Shown: positions 16,858 to 25,911 of the stretch, one piece after another | Numbering within the stretch: the first letter of the stretch is position 1 | How the letters are laid out: every line of letters starts with the position of its first letter | Assembly: GCA_963738345.1 (NCBI GenBank) | Contig: CAVTWI010000001.1 | Coordinates: 744,001-808,000 of the forward strand | Length of the DNA stretch: 64,000 nt | Direction: 5' to 3' | DNA from: Bog-159 sp963738345 | GTDB lineage: Bacteria > Acidobacteriota > Terriglobia > Bryobacterales > Bryobacteraceae | Translations under genes and position numbers: made by a program | The notes under the pieces: generated by a model | The model's database searches: none | Told to the model about the DNA's origin: nothing | Seen by the model: only the letters and a program-made list of their open reading frames with translations

Positions 16858-19284
16858 ATGACGCTATTCACACAGGGCGAACAATTGGTGCAGGATCTGC
16901 GCTACGGCGCGCGCCTGCTGCGCCGCAGTCCGGCATTCACCATCGTCGCCATGCTTACGCTGGCCCTTGGGGTTGGCGCGAATACCGCCATATTTACCGT
17001 CGTGAATGCGGTGCTGCTGCGCCCCTTGCCGTTCCCCGCGCCGGACCGCTTGGTGCGCCTTTGGGAATCGACTCCGAAGGGCTCCGACCGTAATGTGGTC
17101 GATCCCTATAACTTCCTCGTCTGGCGTGAACGGACCCGGTCCTTCCAGCATATGGCCGCGATCGTTCAGACAACTTCGAATATTACCGGCGAGGGCGAAC
17201 CATCGGCGGTGCATGCTTTGATCGTCACGCCCGCTTTTTTCTCCGTCCTACAAGTTGACCCGTTCATGGGCCGCGCTTTCCTACCGGAAGAGGAAACACC
17301 GGGACGCGATAACAGCCTGATCTTGAGCTACGCGTTCTGGCAGAGCCATTATGGAGGCGACCCCCAGATTCTCGGCAAGAGGATTACACTCAACGGCAAC
17401 CCCTCCGTGGTTGCCGGCGTTCTTCCTCCCGATTTCCGATTTCCGGGAGCCCAGGCGGACGTATACGCGCCCATGGCTATGGACCGCGCCGAAGCCCATC
17501 GCGGCGGCCGCTACCTTACCACCATCGCGCGACTCAAACCCGGCGTGACGCTGGCGCAAGCCCAGCAGGACCTCGCGGCTGTCGCCCGCCAACTCTCGCA
17601 AGAGCGTCCCGAGATGGATAAGGACTGGGGCGCGTCCGCCGTCCCTTTTCTCCAGGACGTGACCGAAGATGTTCGCCTGCCGCTATTCGTGCTGCTGGCC
17701 GCCGTGGGATTGGTCCTGCTGATCGCCTGCGCCAACGTGGCGAATCTGCTGCTGATGCGCGCCACGGGCCGCACCCGCGAAGTCGCGCTCCGGGCCGCCC
17801 TAGGCGCGGGCCGCCGCCGCATCGTCCAGCAACTGCTATCCGAGAGCCTCCTTCTTGCCGTGGCTGGATGGGCCGGTGGACTGGCCGTCGGATATTGGGG
17901 GCTGCAAGGCCTGCTCGCGCTCATCCCCGCCAGCGTGGCTCTGCCCCGCGTCGAGTCCATTCACATGGATGTCCGCGTGTTCGTCTTCGCCCTCCTGATT
18001 TCCCTGGCCACCGCCATCCTGTTCGGTTTAGTCCCCGCCATCCAGACTTCCCGCCCGCAACTGCAAGGCGCCCTGCAACAAGGGTCTCTGCGTACCGGTG
18101 TGGGGGGGGGCCGTTTCTTCCGCCGCGCTTTTGTGGTTGCCGAAATCGCGCTCGCCCTACTGCTGCTCACCGGCGCCGGGTTGCTCATGCGTAGTTTCGC
18201 CAAGCTCACAGCAGTCGATCCCGGTTTTGCCACTGAGCGGGTGCTCACCATGGAGATGTTCACCTCGCCCGCCAAGTACGAGGACAAGCAGAAGCGGTCC
18301 CAATACATCGAGCATGTCCTAGCCGAGGTTCGCGGCCTGCCCGGCGTCTTGTCCGCCGGATCCACGCATTTCCTGCCCCTCACCGGCATGGTGTCGGGCT
18401 CCTGTTTTGCGCCTTCGCCGGGCCCGCAGCCCGATGTTTCGTCGCCCTCGTCCGATTTCCTCGTAATCAGCCCCGGATATTTCCAGGCCATGGGTACGCC
18501 CATGCTCAGCGGGCGCGATTTCAGTACGGCCGACCGCTTCGGCACGCCCAGCGCCCTAATCGTCAATCACGCTTTCGTCCAGCGCCACTTCCACGGCGAA
18601 AACCCCATCGGGCGCAAGCTGAACGTCTGCTGGACGGTTCCCAACCCGGTCGAAATCGTGGGCGTGGTGGCCGATGCCCGCCAAACAAATTTAGCCGTAG
18701 CCCCCAAGCCGACTATCTTTCTGGCCAATGCCCAAGCGCCTATGTATTTTGCGCATCTCGTGATCCGCACGCGGGCCAATCCGCAGCAGTTGTCCCGCGC
18801 CGTGCAGGCCGCCATTCACCGCGTCGATCCCGAGCAAGCCGTTTCCGGCATCGATACCATGGATAGCGTGTTCTCCGGTTCGGTCGCCCGTCCCCGGTTC
18901 CAGGTAGTGCTGCTGTTGGTCTTCGCCGGTTTGGCGGTGGTGCTCGCAACCATCGGAGTCTACGGTGTGGTTTCGTATTCAATCGTCCAGCGCACCCGGG
19001 AAATCGGCATTCGAATGGCTTTGGGCGCACGCGCGGCGGATGTCTCGCGCCTGGTGCTGCGCGAGGGAATGCTCCTCGGCGGACTTGGGGTGGCTGTGGG
19101 ATTGGCTGGCGCTCTGGGGGCGACTCGCGTTCTGCGCAGCCTGCTCTTCGAGGTTACGCCGACCGATCCACTGACTCTGGCGGCGGTAACGTCCCTCTTA
19201 CTCGTCGTGGCCACGGCTGCCACTCTGGTACCCGCCCGGCGAGCAGCGCGTGTGGACCCTATGACCGCCTTGCGCGACGAATGA
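16858..19284 (+). CDS. MacB-like FtsX-type ABC permease (ADOP family)
   Basis: This 808-residue permease has two MacB_PCD/FtsX halves. An N-terminal QDLRYGARLLRRSPAFT segment and helix at about 22-45 are followed by a periplasmic domain, three helices (LPLFVLLAAVGLVLLIACAN onward), a second periplasmic domain, and the final FtsX helices from VVLLLVFAGLAVVLATIGVY. The tail PARRAARVDPMTALRDE is typical. This is the acidobacterial duplicated orphan permease layout, which lacks an adjacent ATPase; exported substrates are unknown. A 9-base G run (18102-18110) lies inside the coding sequence without breaking the frame. Confidence 0.93.
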   Translation: MTLFTQGEQLVQDLRYGARLLRRSPAFTIVAMLTLALGVGANTAIFTVVNAVLLRPLPFPAPDRLVRLWESTPKGSDRNVVDPYNFLVWRERTRSFQHMAAIVQTTSNITGEGEPSAVHALIVTPAFFSVLQVDPFMGRAFLPEEETPGRDNSLILSYAFWQSHYGGDPQILGKRITLNGNPSVVAGVLPPDFRFPGAQADVYAPMAMDRAEAHRGGRYLTTIARLKPGVTLAQAQQDLAAVARQLSQERPEMDKDWGASAVPFLQDVTEDVRLPLFVLLAAVGLVLLIACANVANLLLMRATGRTREVALRAALGAGRRRIVQQLLSESLLLAVAGWAGGLAVGYWGLQGLLALIPASVALPRVESIHMDVRVFVFALLISLATAILFGLVPAIQTSRPQLQGALQQGSLRTGVGGGRFFRRAFVVAEIALALLLLTGAGLLMRSFAKLTAVDPGFATERVLTMEMFTSPAKYEDKQKRSQYIEHVLAEVRGLPGVLSAGSTHFLPLTGMVSGSCFAPSPGPQPDVSSPSSDFLVISPGYFQAMGTPMLSGRDFSTADRFGTPSALIVNHAFVQRHFHGENPIGRKLNVCWTVPNPVEIVGVVADARQTNLAVAPKPTIFLANAQAPMYFAHLVIRTRANPQQLSRAVQAAIHRVDPEQAVSGIDTMDSVFSGSVARPRFQVVLLLVFAGLAVVLATIGVYGVVSYSIVQRTREIGIRMALGARAADVSRLVLREGMLLGGLGVAVGLAGALGATRVLRSLLFEVTPTDPLTLAAVTSLLLVVATAATLVPARRAARVDPMTALRDE

Positions 19285-19303
19285 TTCTGCTAAGTTGGGA
19301 GGC

Positions 19304-20668
19304 ATGTCTTCCAGCTTTCGCGCGCTCATTTTTGTTGCGTTGGCGCTGCCAGTCGGCCGCCTGACCGCGCAACTGCCGCCAGCTACCGCGGCCAAGATCG
19401 ACGCCATTGGTGCGCGTGTTCTTGCCGATAGCGGCGCCCCCAGCGTCTCAATCGCGGTGGTTAAAGACGGCCACATTGCCCACGTGCAGGCTTACGGCAA
19501 AGCTCGCCCCAACATGCGTTACAGCATCGGCTCCGTCAGCAAACAATTCATGGCCGGCGCTATCCTGATGCTGGCCGCCGAGGGCAAACTCTCGCTCGAC
19601 GATAAAGTCGGCAAGTATCTGCCGACCCTTACGCGCGCCAACGAAGTAACCATCCGCGAACTTCTGTCGCACACCTCCGGCTATCAGGATTACTATCCTC
19701 TCGATTACGTCGCGCCTTACATGCTGAAGCCTATTACGGCCGACGAGATCCTCAAGACCTGGGCCGGCAAACCGCTCGATTTCGATCCCGGCACCCGCTG
19801 GCAGTACAGCAACACCAACTTCGTCGCGGCCGGACGCATTCTCGAAAAAGTAACCGGCATCCCGCTCTCCGCCTTCATGCAAAAACGAATTTTCGGGCCG
19901 CTGGGGATGACCACCGTCATCGACCTCGACGAACAGTCGCTGACCGCTGCCGACGCCTCCGGTTTTACTCGCTTCGGCCTGGCTCCCGCGCGCCCCGTCG
20001 CGCCCGAGGGCCGCGGGTGGCTGTTCGCCGCCGGAGAACTGGCCATGACCGCACAGGACCTGGCCCGCTGGGATGTCGCACTCATCCAACACACCTTGCT
20101 CAAACCCGCCATGTTCGATGCGCTGATCGATCCCGTCCGTCTGAAGAACGGAGCGCCCATGGGCTACGCCTTGGGCGTGGGTGTGTCGGACGCCGACGGC
20201 CACCCCAAGTTGCAGCATGGCGGCGCCGTCTCCGGGTTCGTGAGCTTGAACACGGTCTGGCCCGACAGTGGCGCGGCCGTAGTGGTCTTTGCCAACCTGG
20301 ATGGTTCGAATGCCCCCGAAGCCATCACCCGTGAAATCGCGCCCCTGCTGCTGGCCGAAGCCGAAGATCCGCAATCTGCCCAACAACTCGATCAGGCTCG
20401 CCGCATCTTCAGCGGCCTGCAGGAAGGGAAGATCGAACGCGACCTGTTGAATGCCGACGCCAACGCCTACTTCACGCCGCAGGTTCTGGCGGATGCCGCT
20501 GCCAGCCTCAAACCCCTGGGCTCGCCGCAAATGTTCAGTCAGTCGTCGGTCGAACTGCGCGGCGGCATGACTTACCGCCACTTCCAGATCACTTTTCCCG
20601 GCCGCTCTCTGCACCTCAGCACTTTCACCACGGCCGACGGTAAGCTGGCCCAGTATCTGATCCAGTGA
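19304..20668 (+). CDS. Serine hydrolase, beta-lactamase class C / S12 family
   Basis: This protein of about 454 residues has a signal peptide (FRALIFVALALPVGRLTAQ). The SxxK motif is in YSIGSVSKQFMAG, with the second motif YSNTNF and the third HGGAVSG, so the active-site set of the class C beta-lactamase/D-Ala-D-Ala carboxypeptidase/esterase fold is intact. A small C-terminal domain begins about residue 350. Family members range from penicillin-binding enzymes to esterases, and the sequence does not decide between them. ATG 19304 is preferred to TTG 19295. It follows the permease by about 20 bases on the same strand. Confidence 0.88.
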   Translation: MSSSFRALIFVALALPVGRLTAQLPPATAAKIDAIGARVLADSGAPSVSIAVVKDGHIAHVQAYGKARPNMRYSIGSVSKQFMAGAILMLAAEGKLSLDDKVGKYLPTLTRANEVTIRELLSHTSGYQDYYPLDYVAPYMLKPITADEILKTWAGKPLDFDPGTRWQYSNTNFVAAGRILEKVTGIPLSAFMQKRIFGPLGMTTVIDLDEQSLTAADASGFTRFGLAPARPVAPEGRGWLFAAGELAMTAQDLARWDVALIQHTLLKPAMFDALIDPVRLKNGAPMGYALGVGVSDADGHPKLQHGGAVSGFVSLNTVWPDSGAAVVVFANLDGSNAPEAITREIAPLLLAEAEDPQSAQQLDQARRIFSGLQEGKIERDLLNADANAYFTPQVLADAAASLKPLGSPQMFSQSSVELRGGMTYRHFQITFPGRSLHLSTFTTADGKLAQYLIQ

Positions 20669-20725
20669 CTTGAAACAGTAACTCTGGCTGTGGCCGACGG
20701 CGTGCTGGCGCTAAAATGAAAATCA

Positions 20726-21598
20726 GTGCACCGTTTCATCCTCCACAACGACCAGATCCGCGATGCCGCCGATAACGTGCTCGCGCCGGGGCAGGTAGGT
20801 CTGCTCTCCGGTTGGGGTGTCTTCACCACCATTCGTGTCACCGGCGGCGTGCTCTTCGCCTTCGAGCGCCATTGGGCGCGGATGCATAAGGATGCCACGG
20901 CCCTGCGCGTTCCGCTGCCGCCCGATCCGGAACAGGTTCATCGCAAACTGCTCGAATTGATCCAGGCCAACCAGGCGTTTGATTGCACTTTGCGCGTGGT
21001 GGTGGTCCGCAACACGGGCGGTATGTGGGAAGGCCCTAACATCGGCCGCGCGAGCGATCTGATCGCGCTGACTTCCGCCACGAAAGAATGGGGCAACGGA
21101 GTTCGCCTTTGTTACACGCCGCACGCGCGCTACGCTGCGGGCGAATTCGCCGGCGCGAAGATCCTCTCCTGGGGAATGAACCTCACTTGGCTCGAAAACG
21201 CGCATGCCCGCGGCTTCGACGAAACCATCCTGCTGAACGAATGCGGGGAAGTGGCCGAGTGTACGTCAGCCAACATTTTCGCCGCCGATGGCAACCGCGT
21301 TTGGACTCCGCCGCTCAGTTCGGGATGCTTGCCCGGCGTCACCCGCGAACTGCTGCTGCATGACATACACGTGCCCGGCTACAGCATCGAAGAGAAGGCG
21401 CTGCGGCCCGAAGATTTGGAAAACGGTCCCGAAGTTTTTATCACTTCCACCACCCGCAACTTATTGCCCGTGATCCAGATCGAAGGCCGCCAGATACCGC
21501 ACTCCGCATCGGCCTGCGCCGCGCTGAGCGAAGCTTTTGCCGCGCACGTGGATGCTTACGTCGCGCACTATAAGGAGGCAGCCCCCGCGCGGTTATGA
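20726..21598 (+). CDS. PLP-dependent class IV aminotransferase
   Basis: This 290-residue enzyme is of the branched-chain aminotransferase / aminodeoxychorismate lyase fold. It shows LSGWGVFTTIRV, the PLP-Lys candidate in GAKILSWG, and EVAECTSANIF followed by PPLSSGCLPGVTRE, the standard class IV motifs that hold PLP phosphate. The short substrate loop does not let me choose between BCAT, D-amino-acid transaminase or PabC. The start is GTG 20726. Its stop overlaps the start of a zinc-ribbon gene (ATGA at 21595). Confidence 0.88.
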   Translation: MHRFILHNDQIRDAADNVLAPGQVGLLSGWGVFTTIRVTGGVLFAFERHWARMHKDATALRVPLPPDPEQVHRKLLELIQANQAFDCTLRVVVVRNTGGMWEGPNIGRASDLIALTSATKEWGNGVRLCYTPHARYAAGEFAGAKILSWGMNLTWLENAHARGFDETILLNECGEVAECTSANIFAADGNRVWTPPLSSGCLPGVTRELLLHDIHVPGYSIEEKALRPEDLENGPEVFITSTTRNLLPVIQIEGRQIPHSASACAALSEAFAAHVDAYVAHYKEAAPARL

Positions 21599-21966
21599 CG
21601 GTCAGTTGCCCCGATTGCGGAAGCCGATTTCTGCGTGTGAGCCGCTGCCGGTCCACCCGCGAGAAACTGCGCGACCTCATCGGCATTTCGCCGCTACGCT
21701 GCGGCGATTGTGGCCGGCGTTTCATCGCGCGCACCTGGAACCTCGCGGTATTCACGCATAGCCGCTGTCCCAAGTGTCTGCGCATGGATCTAAACATTTG
21801 GACCGAAGAACAGTATTGGCCCAGTGGGTTTATGAAGTTCTTGATCAAACTGGGAGCGCACCCGTGGCGCTGCGAATATTGCCGTCACAATTTCGTGGAT
21901 TTCAGACCCCGCCTGGAACGGTTTACGTTTAATCGCTGGCGAGATCGCAGCCGTTCTCAGAACTGA
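21595..21966 (+). CDS. Zinc-ribbon protein with three CxxC knuckle pairs
   Basis: This 123-residue basic protein has CPDCGSRFL with CGDCGRRFI, CPKCLRMDL, and CEYCRHNFV, enough for two zinc ribbons. It contains a hydrophobic central stretch (WNLAVFTH). It is translationally coupled to the class IV aminotransferase, although no functional link is known. The arrangement CxxC-FxxRxxxC resembles the smaller protein at 3897. Function unknown. Confidence 0.65.
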   Translation: MTVSCPDCGSRFLRVSRCRSTREKLRDLIGISPLRCGDCGRRFIARTWNLAVFTHSRCPKCLRMDLNIWTEEQYWPSGFMKFLIKLGAHPWRCEYCRHNFVDFRPRLERFTFNRWRDRSRSQN

Positions 21967-21993
21967 TTGGCCGGACGGCGCGCTAAGCTTTCT

Positions 21994-22563
21994 TCAACGA
22001 TTTTTCAGCCACCGCTTCTGCGGTTCGGCCAGCGGGCCGACTTTCCAAAACGGGTCGTAATTCCACACCGCCTGCAATGTACCCACCGGATGTGCCAGCG
22101 TCAGCCATACGGCCGTGGGGGCCAGGGATAAGACAGCCGTCCGATCGTGCATCCTGCGCCACGCGATATCGAGGGACGCCGCCGTCACCGCCGTGTATGC
22201 GTAAGTAACCAGCGCCGCGTTGATGGGTGACCGCAAACCGAAGTAAGCCGTCTCGAAACTGGCGAACAGGGCCCAAGCAGCAGCCTGCAGACGTAGGAAC
22301 TCTGTCCGCCCTTCCGTATGCGGCGGCAGGTTCAACACGTGCAACCCGCCGCTGATGGCCGCCACGCTGTTGATGCTCCAGGCAATCGGAAACGCCACCG
22401 TAGGCGGGGCAAAGACCGGCAGTCGCTGCTTCTTATAGAACTTGCGATCGCGTTCGTGGTCTGTGCCCAGTCCGCGCACCGCAGCCTGCAGCGCAACCCT
22501 TACCACCTGCACGCCGGCATAGAACAACACACCATGCCACCAACGATATCGCTTGCCTTCCAC
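21994..22563 (-). CDS. TspO/MBR-like membrane protein
   Basis: This 189-residue protein has about five hydrophobic helices. The segment VFAPPTVAFPIAWSINSVAA resembles the conserved PPxxxFxxxWxxLY region of TspO, and LFASFETAYFGLRSP resembles its WxxxFF motif. TspO proteins bind porphyrins and heme precursors. The match is partial and made by eye. Placement 28 bases after ctaA, a heme A synthase, on the same strand makes a tetrapyrrole-linked role plausible. Confidence 0.55.
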   Translation of the reverse strand: MEGKRYRWWHGVLFYAGVQVVRVALQAAVRGLGTDHERDRKFYKKQRLPVFAPPTVAFPIAWSINSVAAISGGLHVLNLPPHTEGRTEFLRLQAAAWALFASFETAYFGLRSPINAALVTYAYTAVTAASLDIAWRRMHDRTAVLSLAPTAVWLTLAHPVGTLQAVWNYDPFWKVGPLAEPQKRWLKNR

Positions 22564-22591
22564 AGCCCAAAGCTAACACGCGCGAGGCGAT

Positions 22592-23569
22592 CTACTCAGT
22601 AAGGATAGCTACAGTCCGAAAACCGGACGCGGCGGAATGGCCGGTTTCTAACGCCATCAACACCAGCCCGACCCATAGTAAATCAGCCAGCAGCAGGTGG
22701 ACGATTTGCATCCAGACCGGCGCCAGCAGCGCGATATTCAAAGCCCCCGCGGCCAGTTGTATAAATACCAACGCCGCCACAGCCGTACCCATGCGAGAGG
22801 CCGGCGCACGGTCGGATCGCAGCGCCACGATGGCCGCCGCGATCAAAACCAATCCGCCCAGCACCGCCACCACCGGATGCACCGCGCGCAGGCGCAGCAG
22901 CATGCTGGCCGTCTGCGAAAATTCCTGCCGCATGCCGGACTGCACCGAAGCGGCTGGATATAAGGTGTCGCCCAACGCGGCGATGGCCCCACTGACCGCT
23001 ACTACCAGGGCCACGGGCAGCGAAGCCATGATCATCTTTGGCGCGCCGTTCCAGACACGCGGCTCGCGCTGCCCTCCAAACCATGCCGTCAGCGTCAGCA
23101 TGGCTAACAGGATTTGGGTATTTACAAGATGAGCCGAAAGGTAAGCGGCACGTCCGGCCGAGGCGTTGTGCTCCACGTATTGCAACAATACCAAGCCGGC
23201 TCCCAACAGAGCTTCCGCGAACAGGAACACCACCGAGAGCACCGCAAACCGGCGCGCGCGATGGCCGTCAGGAAACAGCCGGAAAGCCCAGATACAGAGG
23301 ATGGCGACGCTCACCAGCGCCAATCCGCTGGTAGCGCGATGGGTAAATTCGATAATGGTTTCGATGCGCGGGGCGCGCGGCACCATCGTGCCGTTGCACA
23401 GGGGCCAGCGGTTGCCGCAACCGGCGCCCGATCCGGTGGCGCGCACGAACGCGCCCCACAGGACCACCAGCATGTTATACGCAAGCACGCCCCAGGCCGC
23501 CCGGCTAAACCGCTGGTAAGCCGCGGTGGGAGCTTGTGGCGCGCGCGTGTCTGCCACTAATTGGGACAT
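22592..23569 (-). CDS. ctaA: Heme A synthase CtaA/COX15
   Basis: This 325-residue protein has eight predicted membrane helices. It oxidises heme O to heme A for cytochrome c oxidase. The four heme-ligand histidines are in EFTHRATSG, LSAHLVNTQ, RAVHPVVAV and QIVHLLLAD. The conserved extracellular cysteine pair is CGNRWPLC, with Bacillus-type spacing. The typical N-terminal AYNMLVVLWGAFVRATGSG is present. The ctaB and cox genes are not here. It is divergent from hicB and probably heads a two-gene unit with the TspO-like gene. Confidence 0.95.
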   Translation of the reverse strand: MSQLVADTRAPQAPTAAYQRFSRAAWGVLAYNMLVVLWGAFVRATGSGAGCGNRWPLCNGTMVPRAPRIETIIEFTHRATSGLALVSVAILCIWAFRLFPDGHRARRFAVLSVVFLFAEALLGAGLVLLQYVEHNASAGRAAYLSAHLVNTQILLAMLTLTAWFGGQREPRVWNGAPKMIMASLPVALVVAVSGAIAALGDTLYPAASVQSGMRQEFSQTASMLLRLRAVHPVVAVLGGLVLIAAAIVALRSDRAPASRMGTAVAALVFIQLAAGALNIALLAPVWMQIVHLLLADLLWVGLVLMALETGHSAASGFRTVAILTE

Positions 23570-23602
23570 TTACCTCACTGTACCAAGGACTCGGCAGCGG
23601 CT

Positions 23603-23608
23603 TATAAT
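23603..23608 (+). promoter_or_regulatory. Likely -10 element of hicBA
   Basis: TATAAT lies 15 bases before the hicB start codon. The -35 region at the right spacing (GTACCA at 23580-23585) is poor. HicB-type antitoxins usually repress their own promoter, so sites may overlap this element. Confidence 0.4.
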
Positions 23609-23623
23609 CAATACGGGCAGCCC

Positions 23624-23866
23624 ATGACCGAATGTCGCTACACCGTGCTGTTTGAACCCGCCGAAGAAGGCGGCATTGTTGCAACTTGTCCAGCTCTGCC
23701 GGGACTGGTAACTGAAGGCGACACCCTGGATGAAGCTCGGGAGATGGTGAAAGACGCCATCCGAGGCTATCTCGAGAGCTTGGCCATGGACGGCCTACCC
23801 GCCCCCGAAGACATCAAGCTACGCGAAGAGCCGGTCAAAGAAGAAATCGAAGTCGCTGTGCCGTGA
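23624..23866 (+). CDS. hicB: HicB-family antitoxin
   Basis: This 80-residue protein matches the HicB partial RNase-H fold: YTVLFEPAEEGGIVATCPAL is followed by PGLVTEGDTLDEAREMVKDA and AIRGYLESLAMDG. It has no C-terminal DNA-binding extension, so it is the short antitoxin form. The start is ATG 23624, not further upstream, because the fold begins there. Its stop overlaps a GTG that would start hicA (GTGA at 23863). Confidence 0.85.
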   Translation: MTECRYTVLFEPAEEGGIVATCPALPGLVTEGDTLDEAREMVKDAIRGYLESLAMDGLPAPEDIKLREEPVKEEIEVAVP

Positions 23867-24114
23867 CGAGTCGAATACTCTGACATAGCCAGTGTTTACC
23901 CGCCGCAAAACCCAGCGAAGTCATCCGGGCCCCTGAGCGCGCCGGATTTTTCATTCATCACAGCACCGGCTCCCATCACATCCTCAAGCACTCTGATCGT
24001 CCACTACTCCGCGTAACTGTGGCGTATCATAACCGGGATCTCAAGCGAAAGACCCTGGCATCCATCATCGAGCAGGCAGGCCTCAACGCTGAGGAATTCA
24101 CCGAGTTGCCGTAA
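23863..24114 (+). pseudogene. hicA: HicA-family toxin remnant with early stop
   Basis: Reading from GTG 23863 gives six codons, then TGA at 23881-23883, then an open frame through LPAAKPSEVIRAPERAGFF, HHSTGSHHILKH and DLKRKTLASIIEQAGLNAEE to TAA at 24112. The second part is a complete HicA mRNA-interferase domain, including the active-site His in STGSHH. No good start codon lies between the stop and the domain, so the toxin is either inactivated or the stop comes from a read error. The 3' end overlaps the convergent GNAT gene by 17 bases. Confidence 0.8.
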
Positions 24115-24640
24115 GCGAGTCACTCACAAACGCATACATTACGATCGGTATACCGTGCCTCTCAGTTAGCCGCTCAAACCGCATCCCCAGTTTGTGCATG
24201 ATCCTGACCGAGGCCGTGTTGGCCGGCTGTGCGATCGCCACAACGCGCGCCAATCCCGCCCGTTCGAAACCGTCGCGCAAAGCCGCGCGCGCCGCTTCGG
24301 TTGCCAGCCCCTGTCCCCAACAATCCCGCGCCAGCCACCACCCGATCTCGATCTCATCCGTCTCCGGTAAGGGTTGCAGGCCGCAGAATCCGATCAAGCC
24401 ACCACCGCGCTTGGGCAGCAACTTCCACAGGCAGTAGCCGCGCTCGTCGTACGTCGCCATCTGCCTTTCGACGAAGCGCCGCGCCCGCTCTTCGGACCAA
24501 GGCGCGCCGTCGCCGATATAGCGCACCACCTCGGGATCGGCGGCAATCGCGCGAAACTCCAGCCAGTCATCCGCCTCCCAGTTGCACAGGTTCAGCCGTT
24601 CGGTTTCGAGGCGGATACCACTCCTCCCATGGGCAGGCAC
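24098..24640 (-). CDS. GNAT acetyltransferase, RimJ/RimL-like
   Basis: This 180-residue acyltransferase begins with RLETERLNLCNWEADDWLEF, the usual first strand of RimJ/RimL-type enzymes. IGWWLARDCWGQGLATEA supplies the acetyl-CoA pyrophosphate loop (GQGLAT), and NTASVRIMHKLGMRFE the C-terminal motif. The target is likely a small molecule or protein N-terminus. The 5' end overlaps the 3' end of the histidine kinase gene by about 49 bases on the same strand, so they are co-transcribed. Confidence 0.85.
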   Translation of the reverse strand: MPAHGRSGIRLETERLNLCNWEADDWLEFRAIAADPEVVRYIGDGAPWSEERARRFVERQMATYDERGYCLWKLLPKRGGGLIGFCGLQPLPETDEIEIGWWLARDCWGQGLATEAARAALRDGFERAGLARVVAIAQPANTASVRIMHKLGMRFERLTERHGIPIVMYAFVSDSLTATR

Positions 24641-25866
24641 ACGCGAAACACGCTGCCCTTCCCGCGCTCGCTCTCCACCACGATAGTGCCGCCATGCTGG
24701 TCCACGATCTTTGAACAGATGGCCAGTCCGAGCCCCACGCCATCGGGCTTCGTGGTGAAGAACGGGTTGAAGATGCTGCCCATCACTTTGGGGTCGATGC
24801 CTTCCCCGCGGTCAATCACGAAGATCTCCGCGTTGCCCGCCACCGGCCTGGTCTTCACCGTAACCGCTCCGCCCGGCGCGGTGGCCTGCGCCGCATTGGC
24901 CAGAAGATTATAAAAGACCCGTTCCATCAATTCCGCGTCCAGCGGAAACGGCGGAATGTCCGGCGAGTAGTTCTTGTAAATGGTGACCTCGCGGGCGGAC
25001 GCCTCCCGTTCCGCCATGGCCACCGACCGGTCCAGCACCTGCGCCAGATCCGCTTGCGCCGGCCGCAATTCGAGCGGGCGCACGAAATCCAGAAAACGCG
25101 TCACCAGCGAGTTCGTGCGGTCCACTTCCTCCGCAATGAATCCGGCCACTTCGCGCGCCACGTCATTCTCCTTGGCGACGCTCCGGTTCAGCATCTCGGC
25201 CGACGCTCGTATGGTGCCCAGCGGATTGCGCAACTCGTGCGCCAGTCCGGCCGCAAGCTGTCCCAACGCCGCCAAACGGTCTGACCTCCGGACGGCCTCC
25301 TCCGCCTCCTGCAAGCTGCGATTGGCGGCCGCCAGTTGTTCCGCCACGGCTTTGGTCTTGGCGAATTGCCGGCGGAGCGCTTCGGCCAGCGTGTTGGTCA
25401 GGTTGCCGGCCACCGCCAGCAGGATCACTCGCAGCGCCAGTTCGCGCTTCTCCTGCAATTCGATCACGTAGCGGTCCCAATCGATGAAGCCCAGGAACGA
25501 AAGGTACGCGGCGCACGATAGCACGATGAAGATTTGCGTGCCCAGCACTCCGAGCGAAGTGCCGGCCGAGATCACCGGCAGCAGCAACAGCCAGTAATAA
25601 CTGCTGCCTAGCGTGCCCGTGAACCCGATCAGGGCATAACAGAATGCCAGTTTCAGGACGATCCACAACACTTTGCCGCGCGTGGTACCCACGAATTCGA
25701 GCCGGGGCTCCAGCATTTGCAAAGCGCATAGCGCGGCGATTGGGGCGATCTCGAAAAAGTCGCGATGCGGGCTCAACGCGGCCAACCCCGCGAACAGCAT
25801 CAACCACACCACATCCTGCAGGTGAATCCACTGTCCGGCGCGCTTCCACCATTCTGTTTCTGCCAC
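24592..25866 (-). CDS. Membrane sensor histidine kinase
   Basis: This protein of about 424 residues has four to five N-terminal membrane helices (about 20-165). A coiled coil follows, then HisKA with the phospho-acceptor LAHELRNPLGTIRAS, and HATPase_c with NLLANAAQA (N-box), VIDRGEGIDP and GVGLGLAICSKIVDQHGG. No PAS or extracellular sensing domain is visible, so the membrane bundle is probably the sensor. No response regulator is adjacent. GTG 25866 is preferred over TTG 25896 because the latter would leave only 15 bases for the divergent rpsA control region. Confidence 0.85.
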   Translation of the reverse strand: MAETEWWKRAGQWIHLQDVVWLMLFAGLAALSPHRDFFEIAPIAALCALQMLEPRLEFVGTTRGKVLWIVLKLAFCYALIGFTGTLGSSYYWLLLLPVISAGTSLGVLGTQIFIVLSCAAYLSFLGFIDWDRYVIELQEKRELALRVILLAVAGNLTNTLAEALRRQFAKTKAVAEQLAAANRSLQEAEEAVRRSDRLAALGQLAAGLAHELRNPLGTIRASAEMLNRSVAKENDVAREVAGFIAEEVDRTNSLVTRFLDFVRPLELRPAQADLAQVLDRSVAMAEREASAREVTIYKNYSPDIPPFPLDAELMERVFYNLLANAAQATAPGGAVTVKTRPVAGNAEIFVIDRGEGIDPKVMGSIFNPFFTTKPDGVGLGLAICSKIVDQHGGTIVVESERGKGSVFRVCLPMGGVVSASKPNG

Positions 25867-25911
25867 GATGCGTTCCCAGACCGGATTATGCCACAATAAT
25901 TACGTAGTCTC

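Noticed and set aside
19448..20614. 388-residue frame antisense to the serine hydrolase
   Set aside because: Shadow frame; the sense hydrolase has all active-site motifs.
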